Below, piece by piece: positions 34,656 to 45,000 of a stretch of 64,000 nt of DNA. The notes beneath the pieces are model-generated. The model ran no database searches. It was not told the origin of the DNA and worked only from the letters and a program-made list of their open reading frames with translations. A program made the position numbers and the translations under genes. Source of the DNA: Nilaparvata lugens (taxonomy: Eukaryota > Arthropoda > Insecta > Hemiptera > Delphacidae); assembly GCF_014356525.2 (NCBI RefSeq), contig NC_052515.1:19674821-19738820 (forward strand), written 5' to 3'. Within the stretch, counting starts at the first letter, position 1. The number at the start of each line of letters is the position of its first letter.

Positions 34656-35779
34656 GGTACAAGAGTGACCATATGGGTCGACATGACTTAATTAGGTGAC
34701 CTGGTTTGGAAAAGAGAGGAAACTAGTGAAAAAGAGGGAGAATGGTTGGTGAGAGGGTGGAAGATAAGGGGATAATAAGGGAAAAAGGGGTGGAAAACAT
34801 GGAGGAGGAGAGTGGGAGGGATGAATTGCCTGTCCAGCGGCAGTAAGTCAAACGGCAGGGAGTAGAAATAAACAGAAACAGACAAACAGGAGCGATAAAC
34901 CTTGTTTGACGGTATTTTTCACGCCACCAAAGAAGGGTGGCTTATTGTTAACAAATGCTGTTTATCAGATTGTGAGCTTGGTTGGTGGGGAAAATTGTTG
35001 AGGAATGAGGAGGAGTAAGGAAATGAGGATAAGGAGGAGTGAGGAAATAATGGATGAAGCTGGAAGTGCAGATAAGTAGAGAGTTAAGGAGTAATTAAGG
35101 TAAAGAAAGGAGTACAGGAAGAGCTAGAAGACAAAAAATGATGAGATCGACGAAGACAAAAAAAGATGAAATAGGTGACAAGTGGACGAGAATAGAGAAA
35201 AAGTTTTTAATGATGATCGAGTAAAAGGAAAAGGAAGAGGAGTTCAAAAGAATATAGAAATTGTGAATAGAAAGAGTGTACAATAAAATTGAAAAGGAAC
35301 GGTGATTGGAACAGTATATATTTGTGATAGCACTTATATAACTAATAACTAACAAATAATATTTATAACTAACAAACTTAACATATCATAATTAATATAT
35401 CAATATAAACAATGTGTGTCTACATAAATTGAATAGGAGAATATTAAATGTATTTTGAAAGTACTACTACTCTTTAATATGATATATTATTCTATAATTG
35501 CCTATTATTCTTCCATATACAGCGGAATTGGAGTGTTAAGATAGAAGCCTAGAGTAAAATCATGAAAGGCAAAAGTGATAAAATTAAATATTGAAAAATG
35601 GGTGAAGCAGAAGGGATGAAGAGAAAAAGTGGAACAAAAAAAAGAGATGTGTTTTTAAGGAAACACAGAATGAATAAAATTGAAAGTAATTAATGAACGT
35701 AATATAAATGGAACATGAAATGAGCTATGGAAACAAGATAAGAGTAGATAGATAGGGAGAAAGAATAAGAAGAAAGACA
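34656..35779. other. No genes; purine-rich stretches
   Basis: Purine-rich G/A sequence at 34700-34830 and 34990-35180, otherwise AT-rich. Minus-strand open frames here (34688-34885, 35095-35355) reflect this bias. Confidence 0.5.
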
Positions 35780-35855
35780 TTGATTGATTTGATTGGTTGA
35801 GTACTCTATAAATGTAGATTACATTATATACTGGCTCATACACCTATATACTAGT
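35780..35855 (-). mobile_element. Short retroelement with (AATC)n tail, copy 3 (partial)
   Basis: Read on the minus strand it contains AGCCAGTATATAATGTAATC, then CTACATTTATAGAGTACTCA and AATC repeats, matching the last ~80 bases of the copy at 23528-23794. It is severely 5'-truncated. Confidence 0.65.
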
Positions 35856-36093
35856 AGTTCTGTGAACAGTAGACCTCGCGTAGTTAAAACTTAAACCACA
35901 GCCTCCTCTCATACTATCCATCAGAGTAAATCCTGTCTGCGTATGTCGTGTCGGTGAGATATCGGTGTGAAAACGGCTAATGGCTGTTGGGGCTGGTGTA
36001 TCAAAAATTCTCACATCAAAAGCAAATCTCCTTCAAGAAATACTGTCAGCCCGAGTTCAAAGCAGAGAAAGGTCAAGAGACAATACTATGTTA

Positions 36094-36275
36094 TTTTAGT
36101 TATTAATTGATTGCGCTACTGCATGCAATCAATAGTTCATTTAATAGTGCATAAAAATTGCATTCGATGAGGCATACAATAAATAGTCCACACAACAGCT
36201 GATTTTTTACCAAGTTACATTGAGATATTAATTGCATGCGCTATTGCATGCAATTAATAATCCACTCGACAGCTG
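36094..36275. repeat. Degenerate repeat units with GCATGCAAT hairpins
   Basis: Three diverged units share TGCATGCAAT, then AATAGTCCAC and ACAGCTGATTT. Within one unit AATTGCATGC and GCATGCAATT form a perfect 10-bp stem around GCTATT (36226-36251). In the first unit ATTGATTGC and GCAATCAAT form a similar stem. The origin is unknown. Confidence 0.55.
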
Positions 36276-36989
36276 ATTTATGATTATTAATTCTATAGTC
36301 TGATTTTTACGGAAATATTGGCGTTAGAAGGAGACTCCTTTCCCTTTTCTATTATCCTTAAAATGCAGAATTTCAAAAAAACCCTATACAGGGTGAATCA
36401 TAATATTATGGTAAAATAATTTAATACGTTATAGTGGAGGTAAAAATAAGAAAAAAAGTTCATATAAACATATATCCATAAACGCTTCATTAGCGAGCTA
36501 TACAGAGTGAAAGATTTAGCCCGGAATTCAGTTCCTCTGGTGAAATACACCTATGCTGAATTGTTTGGGGACTAGTTTTTGAAAAACTTATGCTGGATTC
36601 ATATGGAAAAATATCTGAAAAATTGAATAAAACTAGTCTGGAATCTGTAGTGTGAGTAGTTTTTGAGAAAAAAGTTGAAATATGCAAAAAATCTAAGTAG
36701 AAAAACACAGACTTCTACATTTGATGCCCAATAACTTTCTTTAATGACCAGTAAACAAATAATTTTTTGCAATAAAAATTGTAGAGAATTTAATTCTGAA
36801 AAGAATGATGTAAGCTGTGTAAACTGAATTTGAATAAAAGTTGGATAAAATTACACCACAAAAATTTGCTGTTTTATGAGGAGAGAACTAATAATTTAAC
36901 ACTTTTATCAGAGATATTGTGGAACTTCTCCATATTAAGATAAAGAAAGGAAAAAAAGATGTTGTCGAATTCCACTATAACATTTTTAT

Positions 36990-37036
36990 TCACCAAAACT
37001 AGTTTTCGTTGCCTATGGCAACATCTTCAGTGGCAA
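36990..37036 (-). ncRNA. Hammerhead-ribozyme-like fold, P2 unit 1
   Basis: On the minus strand, stem I pairs UUGCCA with UGGUGA (6 bp, two G-U). The core is CUGAAGA plus one U. Stem II pairs GUUGCC with GGCAAC around AUA. Then GAA, stem III AAC/GUU with a 2-nt loop, and U at the cleavage position. The sequences differ from P1 but the pairing scheme is the same, so compensatory differences support the fold. A loop this tight for stem III and the extra U suggest weak or dimer-dependent activity, if any. Confidence 0.52.
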
Positions 37037-37070
37037 CTGAAGCTGATATTTACAGGAAGCAGATAAGAAA

Positions 37071-37157
37071 CATGCCATCAATCCTAATCTTCCACAACAT
37101 CAGTTTTCAGTAAACATTTGGGCAGGAATCATAGGAGATCATCTACTTCTGTTCGAG
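37071..37157 (+). repeat. 87-bp inverted copy of transposase sequence inside P2
   Basis: By eye this is letter-for-letter the reverse complement of 37440-37526, the transposase segment that encodes the AIN...QHQFSVNIWAGIIGDHLL part. It lies between the two arms of P2, in the same transposon 280 bases away. Identity over 87 bp implies a recent copying event, or gene conversion. Confidence 0.88.
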
Positions 37158-37191
37158 TTTCCCATCTGCTTCCTGTAAATATCAGCTTCAG

Positions 37192-37238
37192 TTGCCACTG
37201 AAGATGTTGCCATAGGCAACGAAAACTAGTTTTGGTGA
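37192..37238 (+). ncRNA. Hammerhead-ribozyme-like fold, P2 unit 2
   Basis: Exact inverted copy of the fold at 36990-37036, on the plus strand. It has the same core (CUGAAGA, GAA) and stems and is also followed by GAATAAAAATG. Two intact units in opposite orientation mean that either strand's transcript would contain one functional-looking motif. Confidence 0.52.
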
Positions 37239-37404
37239 ATAAAAATGTTATAGTGGAATTCGACAACATCTTTTTTTCCTTTCTTTATCTGAACTAATAA
37301 TTCATAAGTTGTAGCTGATTGCAAATAAAATATTCGGTTTTTTATGAAAAGTTTTTTTTTATATGAAAGTAGCATATCTAAATGACATTAAACTTATACC
37401 AAAA

Positions 37405-38081
37405 GACTAGTAGATTATGTCATTAAGCCTGGGAGGAAGCTCGAACAGAAGTAGATGATCTCCTATGATTCCTGCCCAAATGTTTACTGAAAACTGATGT
37501 TGTGGAAGATTAGGATTGATGGCATGAGGATTCTCAGCTGCCCAATTATGTTAGTTGTGGACGTTCACGATAGCTGTTCTTGTAAAGTGTGCCTCATCGG
37601 TAAATAAAACGGTTGTTAAAAAGTAAACAAGTTTTACTAAAAACCATCGGCAAATACCAGCACGGGGAATACAGTCTCGTGGCAATAGAGTATGAACTTT
37701 CTGGAGGTGGTATGGATGTAATTGTTGCTCTTTTAGTAAACTCCAAATAATAGATTGATTGACATTAAACTGCACTGACAATTCTCTCGTGTTCTTCTCG
37801 GGATGTTCATAAATTTCATTAGGAACTTGTTCTTCTAACTCAACAGTCTTAGTAGATCGGGGTCTGCTTGCATAAATGTGCTCTTTGGATATCAAAGAAT
37901 CTGTCTCAGACAGACGTTGATGAATAGTGGAAAAAAACCTTGAACTTGGACATACTCGGTTAGGAAAGTTCTCTTGATACAAACGTCTTGCTTCAGTACT
38001 ATTACAGTAGTGTCCCATTCCATACATTAAATGCATGTCAGCTAATTGGGAGTATGAATAATGTCTAAAATTACCTGCCAT
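37405..38081 (-). pseudogene. Mariner-like (IS630-Tc1-mariner) transposase, truncated
   Basis: From the ATG at 38081 the frame is open for 176 residues to a TAA at 37551, and continues in the same frame beyond it. The N-terminus (residues about 8-60, YSQLADMHLMYG...STIHQRL) resembles the helix-turn-helix/DUF4817-type domain of insect transposases. Residues about 95-145 form a second helix-turn-helix. LFTDEAHFTR carries the first catalytic Asp of the DDE domain. After the stop, HNWAAENPHAIN and FSVNIWAGIIGDHLL are recognisable conserved blocks. The sequence then leaves the family after LPPRL, so the second and third catalytic Asp are lost. It would have cut and joined element ends; this copy cannot. 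Confidence 0.82.
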
Positions 38082-38867
38082 TTTTTAAAAACTTAACACT
38101 TAACACAAAAGCAAAGTGAAATTGTTACAAATAGGTTAAACAAAAAACACAGCGTGGCTACAGTAGGCCTAACTTACAGTTTGTTTTTTTGTTCAACAAT
38201 GAGCTAATATATTTCTGAAAATAATTTTCTGCTGATAATTTCTTTTAAATATTTTTTTATTTAAAACAAAATAAATCAGCTGTTTTGGAACAGCTGTTCT
38301 TAAAACCAATGTTCTATTTGCAATTAGCTACAACCTATGAGTTATTAGTTCTCTCCTCATAAAACAGCAAATTTTGTGGTGTAATGTACTACATAAGAAT
38401 ACATTTTATCCAACTTTTATTCGAATTTAGTTTACACAGCTTACACCATTTTTTCAGAATTGAATTCTCTACAATTTTTATCGCAAAAAATTATTTGTTT
38501 ACTGGTCATTAACGAAAGTTATTGGGCATCGAATGTAGAAGTCTGTGTTTTTCTACTTAGATTTTTTGCATATTTCAACTTTTTTCTCAAAAACTACTCA
38601 CACTACAGATTCCAGACTAGTTTTATTCAATTTTTCAGATATTTTTCCATATGAATCCAGCATAAGTTTTTCAAAAACTAGTCCCCAAACAATTCAGCAT
38701 AGGTGTATTTCACCAGAGGAACTGAATTCCGGGCTAAATCTTTCACCCTGTATAGCTCGCTAATGAAGCGTTTATGGATATATTATGTTTATATGAACTT
38801 TTTTTCTTATTTTTACCTCTACTATCACGTATTAAATCATTTTACCATAATTATGAATCATCCTGTA

Positions 38868-39033
38868 TATACGTCGACGCGGAAATCATAAAGAAACATA
38901 CCTGTCAAATTTCATGAAAATCTATTGCTGCGTTTCGCCGTAAATGCGGAACATATAAATATTTGAACATATAAACATAAAGATAAATGCAAAACCGTCG
39001 ACTTGAATCTTAGACCTCACTTCGCTCGGTCAA
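38868..39033. repeat. Dispersed repeat ending CACTTCGCTCGGTCAA
   Basis: The segment contains TGTCAAATTTCATGAAAATC and GCTGCGTTTCGCCGTAAATG and ends CCTCACTTCGCTCGGTCAAC. Its end reverse-complemented is related to the start of the repeat at 9814. It abuts the mariner-like element on the left and a short retroelement copy on the right. Confidence 0.45.
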
Positions 39034-39039
39034 CAATAG

Positions 39040-39168
39040 CTTACAATACAGCAAAATATAGATGAATTTACATAATATAGACTAAAAAATAATTATTGCA
39101 CTGTATATGATATGAAAAAAGCAATTTGGAATAACTATAGATAATATTGTCATGCATCTACATGAATT
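39040..39168 (-). mobile_element. Short retroelement of the (AATC)n-tail family, copy 4 (tail missing)
   Basis: On the minus strand it matches the middle of the copy at 23528-23794: TGTAGATGCATGACAATATT, then ATCTATAGTTATTCCAAATTG, then TTTGCTGTATTGTAAGCTAT. The 3' tail portion is absent; the match ends where the preceding repeat begins. Confidence 0.7.
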
Positions 39169-41029
39169 GTTCGAGATCGGTGAGCGGAGGATTATGGGAT
39201 TTGGTCATAGATGGAAGAAGATGAGAAGGAGAAGTTGTTAGATTGTGTTTCATTATGAGGAAACCAATCTGAAGGTGAATCTAAACCTAACCACAAAGGT
39301 TAAAGAGGAAAAAGAGAGACGTGAAGATGGGGTGCGAGAAAATTGGAACGGATAATGGATGAAAAAATGTATGAGGATTGTGAAAGATTATGAAGAGGAA
39401 TGCAAAAATTGAGAGAAAAATATTGTAAGGAAACAGTTCAGAAAAGGACGTCTCAATAAGCTAATAAATTAATAATACTTTGAATAGGCCGCCAGAGGCT
39501 ATATATCCAGTCAACTTGATGACGTCACGAAAGTGATCAATTGGAAAATAATAATTATGGTATTGGTTAATCAAAAGGCAATTTGTGAATTTAATGGGCT
39601 GGCAAAATAATTAATATTATGATCGTCACTACTAAAGTGATAAATAATTCATAAAATAGTTATATTCTCATTGGGTTGGTAATTAAAAAGCCAGCTGACT
39701 CGTTAACGAGAAACGAGAAAATTTTGTGATGCATTGTCTTGTTGCCGATTTTCTCCCGATTGGCTGTGATGCAAACGTGAATTATTAATCTCAACTGTTT
39801 TTAATGTTTCATTTGTTTTCTCAATGTAAATTATAGTTGGAGCTAAAAAATTAGAAACTTAAATGATATAAAAAAGTAAAATCCAACTTGAATTTAGTTT
39901 GCTCAAATAATCTATCGCGAATGTAAATTTAGTAGGCTAGCCAAACACGTTTGAATTGTACTAAAAGCTAAAAAAATTCATTCCACTCTCAAACAAAAAT
40001 TAGACGAAGGGCACGTAAGTAATAGATTTAGTGGCCACTAGTTTTTAAGTCAGGCAGTTAAATTTATCTAAAAAAATAAGTCGTTACATGAGACTTAATA
40101 ATACAAATTTTCTTGTGCCAACTTGTTTGTCGACACATAATATTCCTATTGAATATTGTCTCAATCACTTTGAGCAAATAATAAGCTGCATATCTGATAC
40201 AAGTTGTAACGAACCAAAATTCTGATGGGTGAATAAAAATCCCTACTTTAAAGAAATTAATGTATAGGTCTAAGTGGAATAATAGGCTAATATCGCCAAA
40301 TAAGATAACGCTTTTAAAGATTAGATAATATCAGGCATCATGGCTAAATTTATAACGGCCGAATAGAAATGGAAATAATTTTGCTACTTATATAATATTA
40401 TATAAAGTATTAAAAATTTGAGGTTAGGCGTAAAATATCTATTGATCGGCGACCTAATAATCGACTGAGTCGCATAACGTAGAATCTAGCCAAACACCTT
40501 GGCAGAAATTTATTGTAACTAAATAGTATGCAAATTGAGGAACCAAAAATCCACATGGCTAATTGTTGCAATATGAGAAACAACCTATAATCTTTAGAAA
40601 ATTACTTTGCATGTAAAAAATATACTAAAAAACCCAGATAAAAATAATTTAATGTATTAAGGAAGTAGGAGGTTCCTAGGCGCATGTATACTATAATAAT
40701 TTGCATGCACCAATTAGATGGTAGCAATTGATAGGCGGTAATAGTGAGCCGATTCAAATATATTTGTATATATTTCTATAAATGATAAGAGTTTATGAAT
40801 TATCGTTGTACAGTTTATGTTTTGGATACGGCCCGAAGGCAGATAAATTATCAAAGATGTAACATAGTAATAATTTAATCGTTTGGTACGAACTATTTGA
40901 GCCTTGAATGGCGGAGGAACAGATTATTTAAATTTTATGTAAATTTGCAAGTCGGAAGTGAAAATTGGAAATTAGAAAGGAGAACTTCCCCACTTGCCGC
41001 CAACCACTACCATGAGATGTCACCAAAAA
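39169..41029. other. No recognised genes; possibly internal part of an LTR element
   Basis: AT-rich sequence with scattered GGCTA/TAGCC words and a repeated CTAGCCAAACAC (about 39937 and 40488). No open frame of 60 or more residues was noted between about 39.2 and 41.1 kb. If the LTR at 41030-41465 is real, this would be leader or decayed internal sequence on the minus strand. No second LTR was found. Confidence 0.35.
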
Positions 41030-41465
41030 TTGTAGAGCGCAATATCTTACTGTACCTTTTAATAACTTAAAGTTAAATCGAATTATTAATTTTTTCATAA
41101 GACTTTGTGATGCTATAGTAAAGCAAAAGTCATTTAAATATTTTTAATCCCTTGGAAGAGACGACTTCGGCCACCAATAATCCAGGACTACCAGGAGTTT
41201 GGATCGCCATCAGCAACTTATAGAAAATCCAGCACGTGAGTGAATAATATTTAAAATAGTAATAGGGCGCCCTCAGTGCTTCGAATGAAATGAGAAATAA
41301 AAGCTTGCTGGTCGAAAAGGTTTTAAGAATTAAGAAATTAATAAAAATACTTTTAAAATGGTATAAGAAATATTTTATTGAATAGTAACGAGTCAATTCA
41401 TTTATCAAAAGATACACCAATTAAAAGGAATACTAAGTTCTAAGCAAATAATACAAATGTTCACA
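41030..41465 (-). mobile_element. Candidate LTR with adjacent primer-binding-like sequence
   Basis: On the minus strand the segment runs TGTGAACATT...GCGCTCTACA, i.e. TG...CA ends with a short inverted TGT/ACA. It is followed by ATTTTTGGTGACATCTCATG, reminiscent of the TTTGGTGAC start of primer-binding regions in Ty3/gypsy-like elements. No partner LTR and no gag or pol is seen, so it is a solo or truncated LTR at best. Confidence 0.3.
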
Positions 41466-41964
41466 TGATCATTGTTTCTATAATGTAATTTATGATAATA
41501 TAATGTAGCTCTGGTTCATTAGATAAATTGATCTATCTATTTCCGTCAGGTGCCGAATCTTGCACCCTGAGATATATATATATATATTTATTAGAAACCG
41601 TAGGAATTAATATATATTTAATTATTGATTTGTCAATTTATCATGCTCTGCTCTGGGAAGTTAATATAATAAAGAGTAGGATTATCCAAATCGACAAGCA
41701 ACAGCAAGTTGATGTCAAAGCTACATGCAGATAAATGCATATGATCAATGAAGTGAAAGCACATGGTAAAGTTTCGTGCTATAGAACTAAAAAATGGTAT
41801 TAATCTGTGATATTTTATTTGATTTCGTTTCTTGTTTCATCATATATTTTTGTTGCTCTATATTTATTCTTTGATATATTTTTGAGATTATTTGTTAATA
41901 TATGTATCAAATTTTTTATGGTGTACCATTCATTTTATCCCTCAATACTATAGAATATAAGTTA

Positions 41965-42021
<57 letters not shown>

Positions 42022-45000
42022 TTATGAATTATCAGTATTATATTATGGCGAAAGCTCCTGTCTGAGCCTATGAAGATTTTAGTGAGATTATATCCTAGGA
42101 AAACCACGACCAGATTTTATAATTATTAAAATAACTCTCATGCTCTACCGGTTGACGCCAAGCAAGAGGCTAAGCGTTATTCCACCAAAAGTAACGTGAC
42201 AAAGTGTTCTGGTCTCTGTGAGCATTTCAAACCGGCAGTATATTATATATATTATCTTCTAAGGTTAAGTTCTGGCTCACCTACGGTAGCCTATAGTATC
42301 TACCACCCAAACTAGCTATTCGAGCAAATAACCCTGAGGTGAGTCAATCATAGAATTTCTATCAATTTATTAGAACAACCCTTACAATATGAATCAGGAA
42401 TTAATGAGTTAATTATAGAAGAGAAAAAGTTACAGATCAAGGAATGAGTGAAGTTGAAATGCATAAGATGATGGAAAACAAAATGAATTAGCAAAAGAGA
42501 TACTGGAAGATGAGGAAGAAAGAGAAGATGAAGAATGATGACATGGAGAAGAAGATGAAGTAGAACAAGAGCTCACTAATGGCTGTTGAAACTGGAAGAA
42601 TGTAGACTGTAGAAGCCTATCGCATTTAATATCTTCACTTTGTTCACTCTATTAACCCCTTTATCATCAACACTGTCAGCCATTAAAAGCCCTTTACTTT
42701 TTCATCCAATTCGTCTTCACTTTCTTCTTCATCTTCCTCTTCCCTTTCTTCTTCACCCCACTCATCAACACTTTCTTCATCATGTCATTAGTTTCCTACA
42801 CTTTCCCTCTTTCCTTTAATCATCCTATTTCATGTTTCACTTTTTCACTTCAATTTCGGTTTCGTGGCAGCTACACTTTTTAAACTGCTATATAAATTAC
42901 TATAGTGTTCCATTACTTTTGAATCGCATATTACTCCCTCCTCTTTGTCGACTAAATTTTTACAATTTATCACCTTCTTCTCATCCGTTTATAATGTGAA
43001 GGTCTATGAATAATCACGAGACGTTCTCTATCATTTTTGTGAATAATTTAATCAACTTCTCTCATCTGGTTGATTGACTTGGTTCATCAATCATAAGTTT
43101 TCTACTATCACAGTATACTGAAATTATTCATCATTTATGATTAAATTCATTAAAAAATGATTATTTATCCTATCTCCTGCATCCCATTCTGATGGTTCAA
43201 CCTTGAAATATTAATTATATTGCTTATCTTCTCTTCATTCACTGTTTTTCTTACTATGTTCGAATTGACTTATTCTCTCATAAGTAACACATTTTCAAAA
43301 CGTTTTGAGAAATCTCTTATCAAACTAATTCAATTTTGTGGAATTCTGTCCTTCATTTTTCCTTATTGTTTCTGATTTCAGTTATTAACTTTCTTTATTG
43401 AAAAAACTGATACTGAAAATAACTGTGATTGTGTTTTTCATCCACTGTGAAGTTCCACAGCATCAATATGAGTGCATCGACAAATTATCCGTATTAAATT
43501 TGATCCTAACTTTTTCCTCATTCATTGTAGAATATCAAATTATTCCATATAAAATATACTCTCCTCTTTTACGACATTTGTTTTCTGTGAAATCAATCTA
43601 TGGGTTGCAAAAAATGATTTTTGCAATCTTTTTCTCTCTCCTATTCCTCCTTCTACTCATCCCCCTCGTCCTTCTCATCCTTCTCCTCCTTATTTACACC
43701 CTTTTCACGCGCTACAAAGCATGCTGATACAATTTTTATAGCTCTAGGCTCTGCTTCAGGCAGCCATCGTTGTAAACAGGCATTTATTTCAGAGAAATGA
43801 TCGACCAATCATTAGTCAAAACGTCATTGGCTAATATATACGTATATAAAATAAAATATATACACAAAACTATATACTTAATATAGATACAGTTATACAT
43901 TGAAGCTATAGGCATGTGTTCTACGTGTTATGGACTCATCAATCACTGGAACCTGTCGAAGGTTTGTGAAGATATTTATCAAAATATAAATATATATTTC
44001 TACAGCCCTTTACAGCCTGTCTGCGTCCTTTCATACATTATCACGTGCTCCTTTCTACACCTCCTCCTCCTCCTCCCATTTCTCCTCATCACTCTCCCAC
44101 ACCTCTTCCACCGCCCTACTCACCATCCCTCATGCTTTCGTCCCCTTTAAAACATCCATTAATGGATATTACGATGATGATTATTCAGTGGCACCATGTG
44201 TTGGAGCGCCAGCCGCTTAGATATTAATATTTGTCCAATAGAATGTCTTGAGCAAACTTGTCAGGAGGATGAGAAAGAGGTTTATGACCTGGAAAAACGG
44301 GGAGATGATCATGAATGGAGGAAGGAATAAGGGAGAAAGATGGTGGGGAGGAGATGATGGAGAATAGGTATTTATGAGTGGAAAATTGAGATTGATCAAC
44401 GTTGGATAGCTGGCGAAAATATGGAGATGAATCTCATATCCAACACTTACCCATCAATAATGTTGCATTATTTATGACATTGGGCTTAGATGATTGAGAT
44501 GATTTAAATAGGAATTTTATGAGAATAGAATGAATTGTCTTGAAATAAGGTGGATTTTCACCCGCAAGATTATCATACTGTTACACAGAGGAGGGACAGG
44601 CTAAAATAGAAGGTTAAATACTAGAATTGATCAGCTTCTTGTAGTTTATTTATTACTTATGTTGATTTGATATCATATTTATATATGAATCGAATACTGT
44701 ATCAATTCATTTCAACAATAATCATCAACAAAAAACGAATAAAAAATATTCTTGCAATTTGTGAAAATGAGAATATAATTAAATATTGTTTGAGTTGAAA
44801 AAACTTGAGTTTTCATCAAGAATTTTCAAACCGTAAACTCATTACTTATCATTAATACTTCGAAAGCAAACTGTATTCGTAAGTTTCTGGGATTGATGAA
44901 TTCAACTTAAAGGACGACCATACTTGTCGGAAAGGCTCCTCTCCCAATTGACGATACTAGTGACCCCCAGAGTTGGAGAACTCGCTCAAGAACTGTTGTA

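Larger units (their letters stand above)
36897..37290 (-). mobile_element. Penelope-like inverted dimer (palindrome P2) with captured transposase piece and 12-bp TSD
   Basis: Bases 36938-37064 and 37164-37290 are perfect 127-bp inverted repeats around a 99-base spacer. The flanks are 12-bp direct repeats GAACTAATAATT (36885-36896 and 37291-37302). A 41-base one-sided tail (36897-36937) reads, on the minus strand, TATGGAGAAGTTCCACAATA and then TCTC, clearly similar to the P1 tail TATGGAAAAATATCACAACA and then TCTC. Each arm holds a hammerhead-like fold followed by GAATAAAAATG. The spacer (37071-37157) is an inverted copy of the neighbouring transposase gene. No retroelement proteins are encoded. 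Confidence 0.7.
36389..38865 (-). mobile_element. Defective mariner-like transposon with ~0.5-kb terminal inverted repeats
   Basis: Flanked by TA. The left end reads CAGGGTGAATCATAA and the right end, reverse-complemented, CAGGATGATTCATAA. The homologous inverted ends extend about 500-560 bp (36389-36896 continuing at 37303-37345; 38300-38865). Because of this, the same 72-residue open frame appears in mirrored positions (36490-36708 and 38545-38763); it is not a gene. The interior carries a transposase gene with a stop and a C-terminal deletion. The left inverted repeat is interrupted by a 394-bp palindromic insertion (36897-37290). Without that insertion the element would be about 2.07 kb. 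Confidence 0.83.

Noticed and set aside
36490..38763. Identical 72-residue open frames in mirrored positions, possibly a paralogous gene pair
   Set aside because: They are the two terminal inverted repeats of the mariner-like element; the frame has no known motif and exists only by symmetry.
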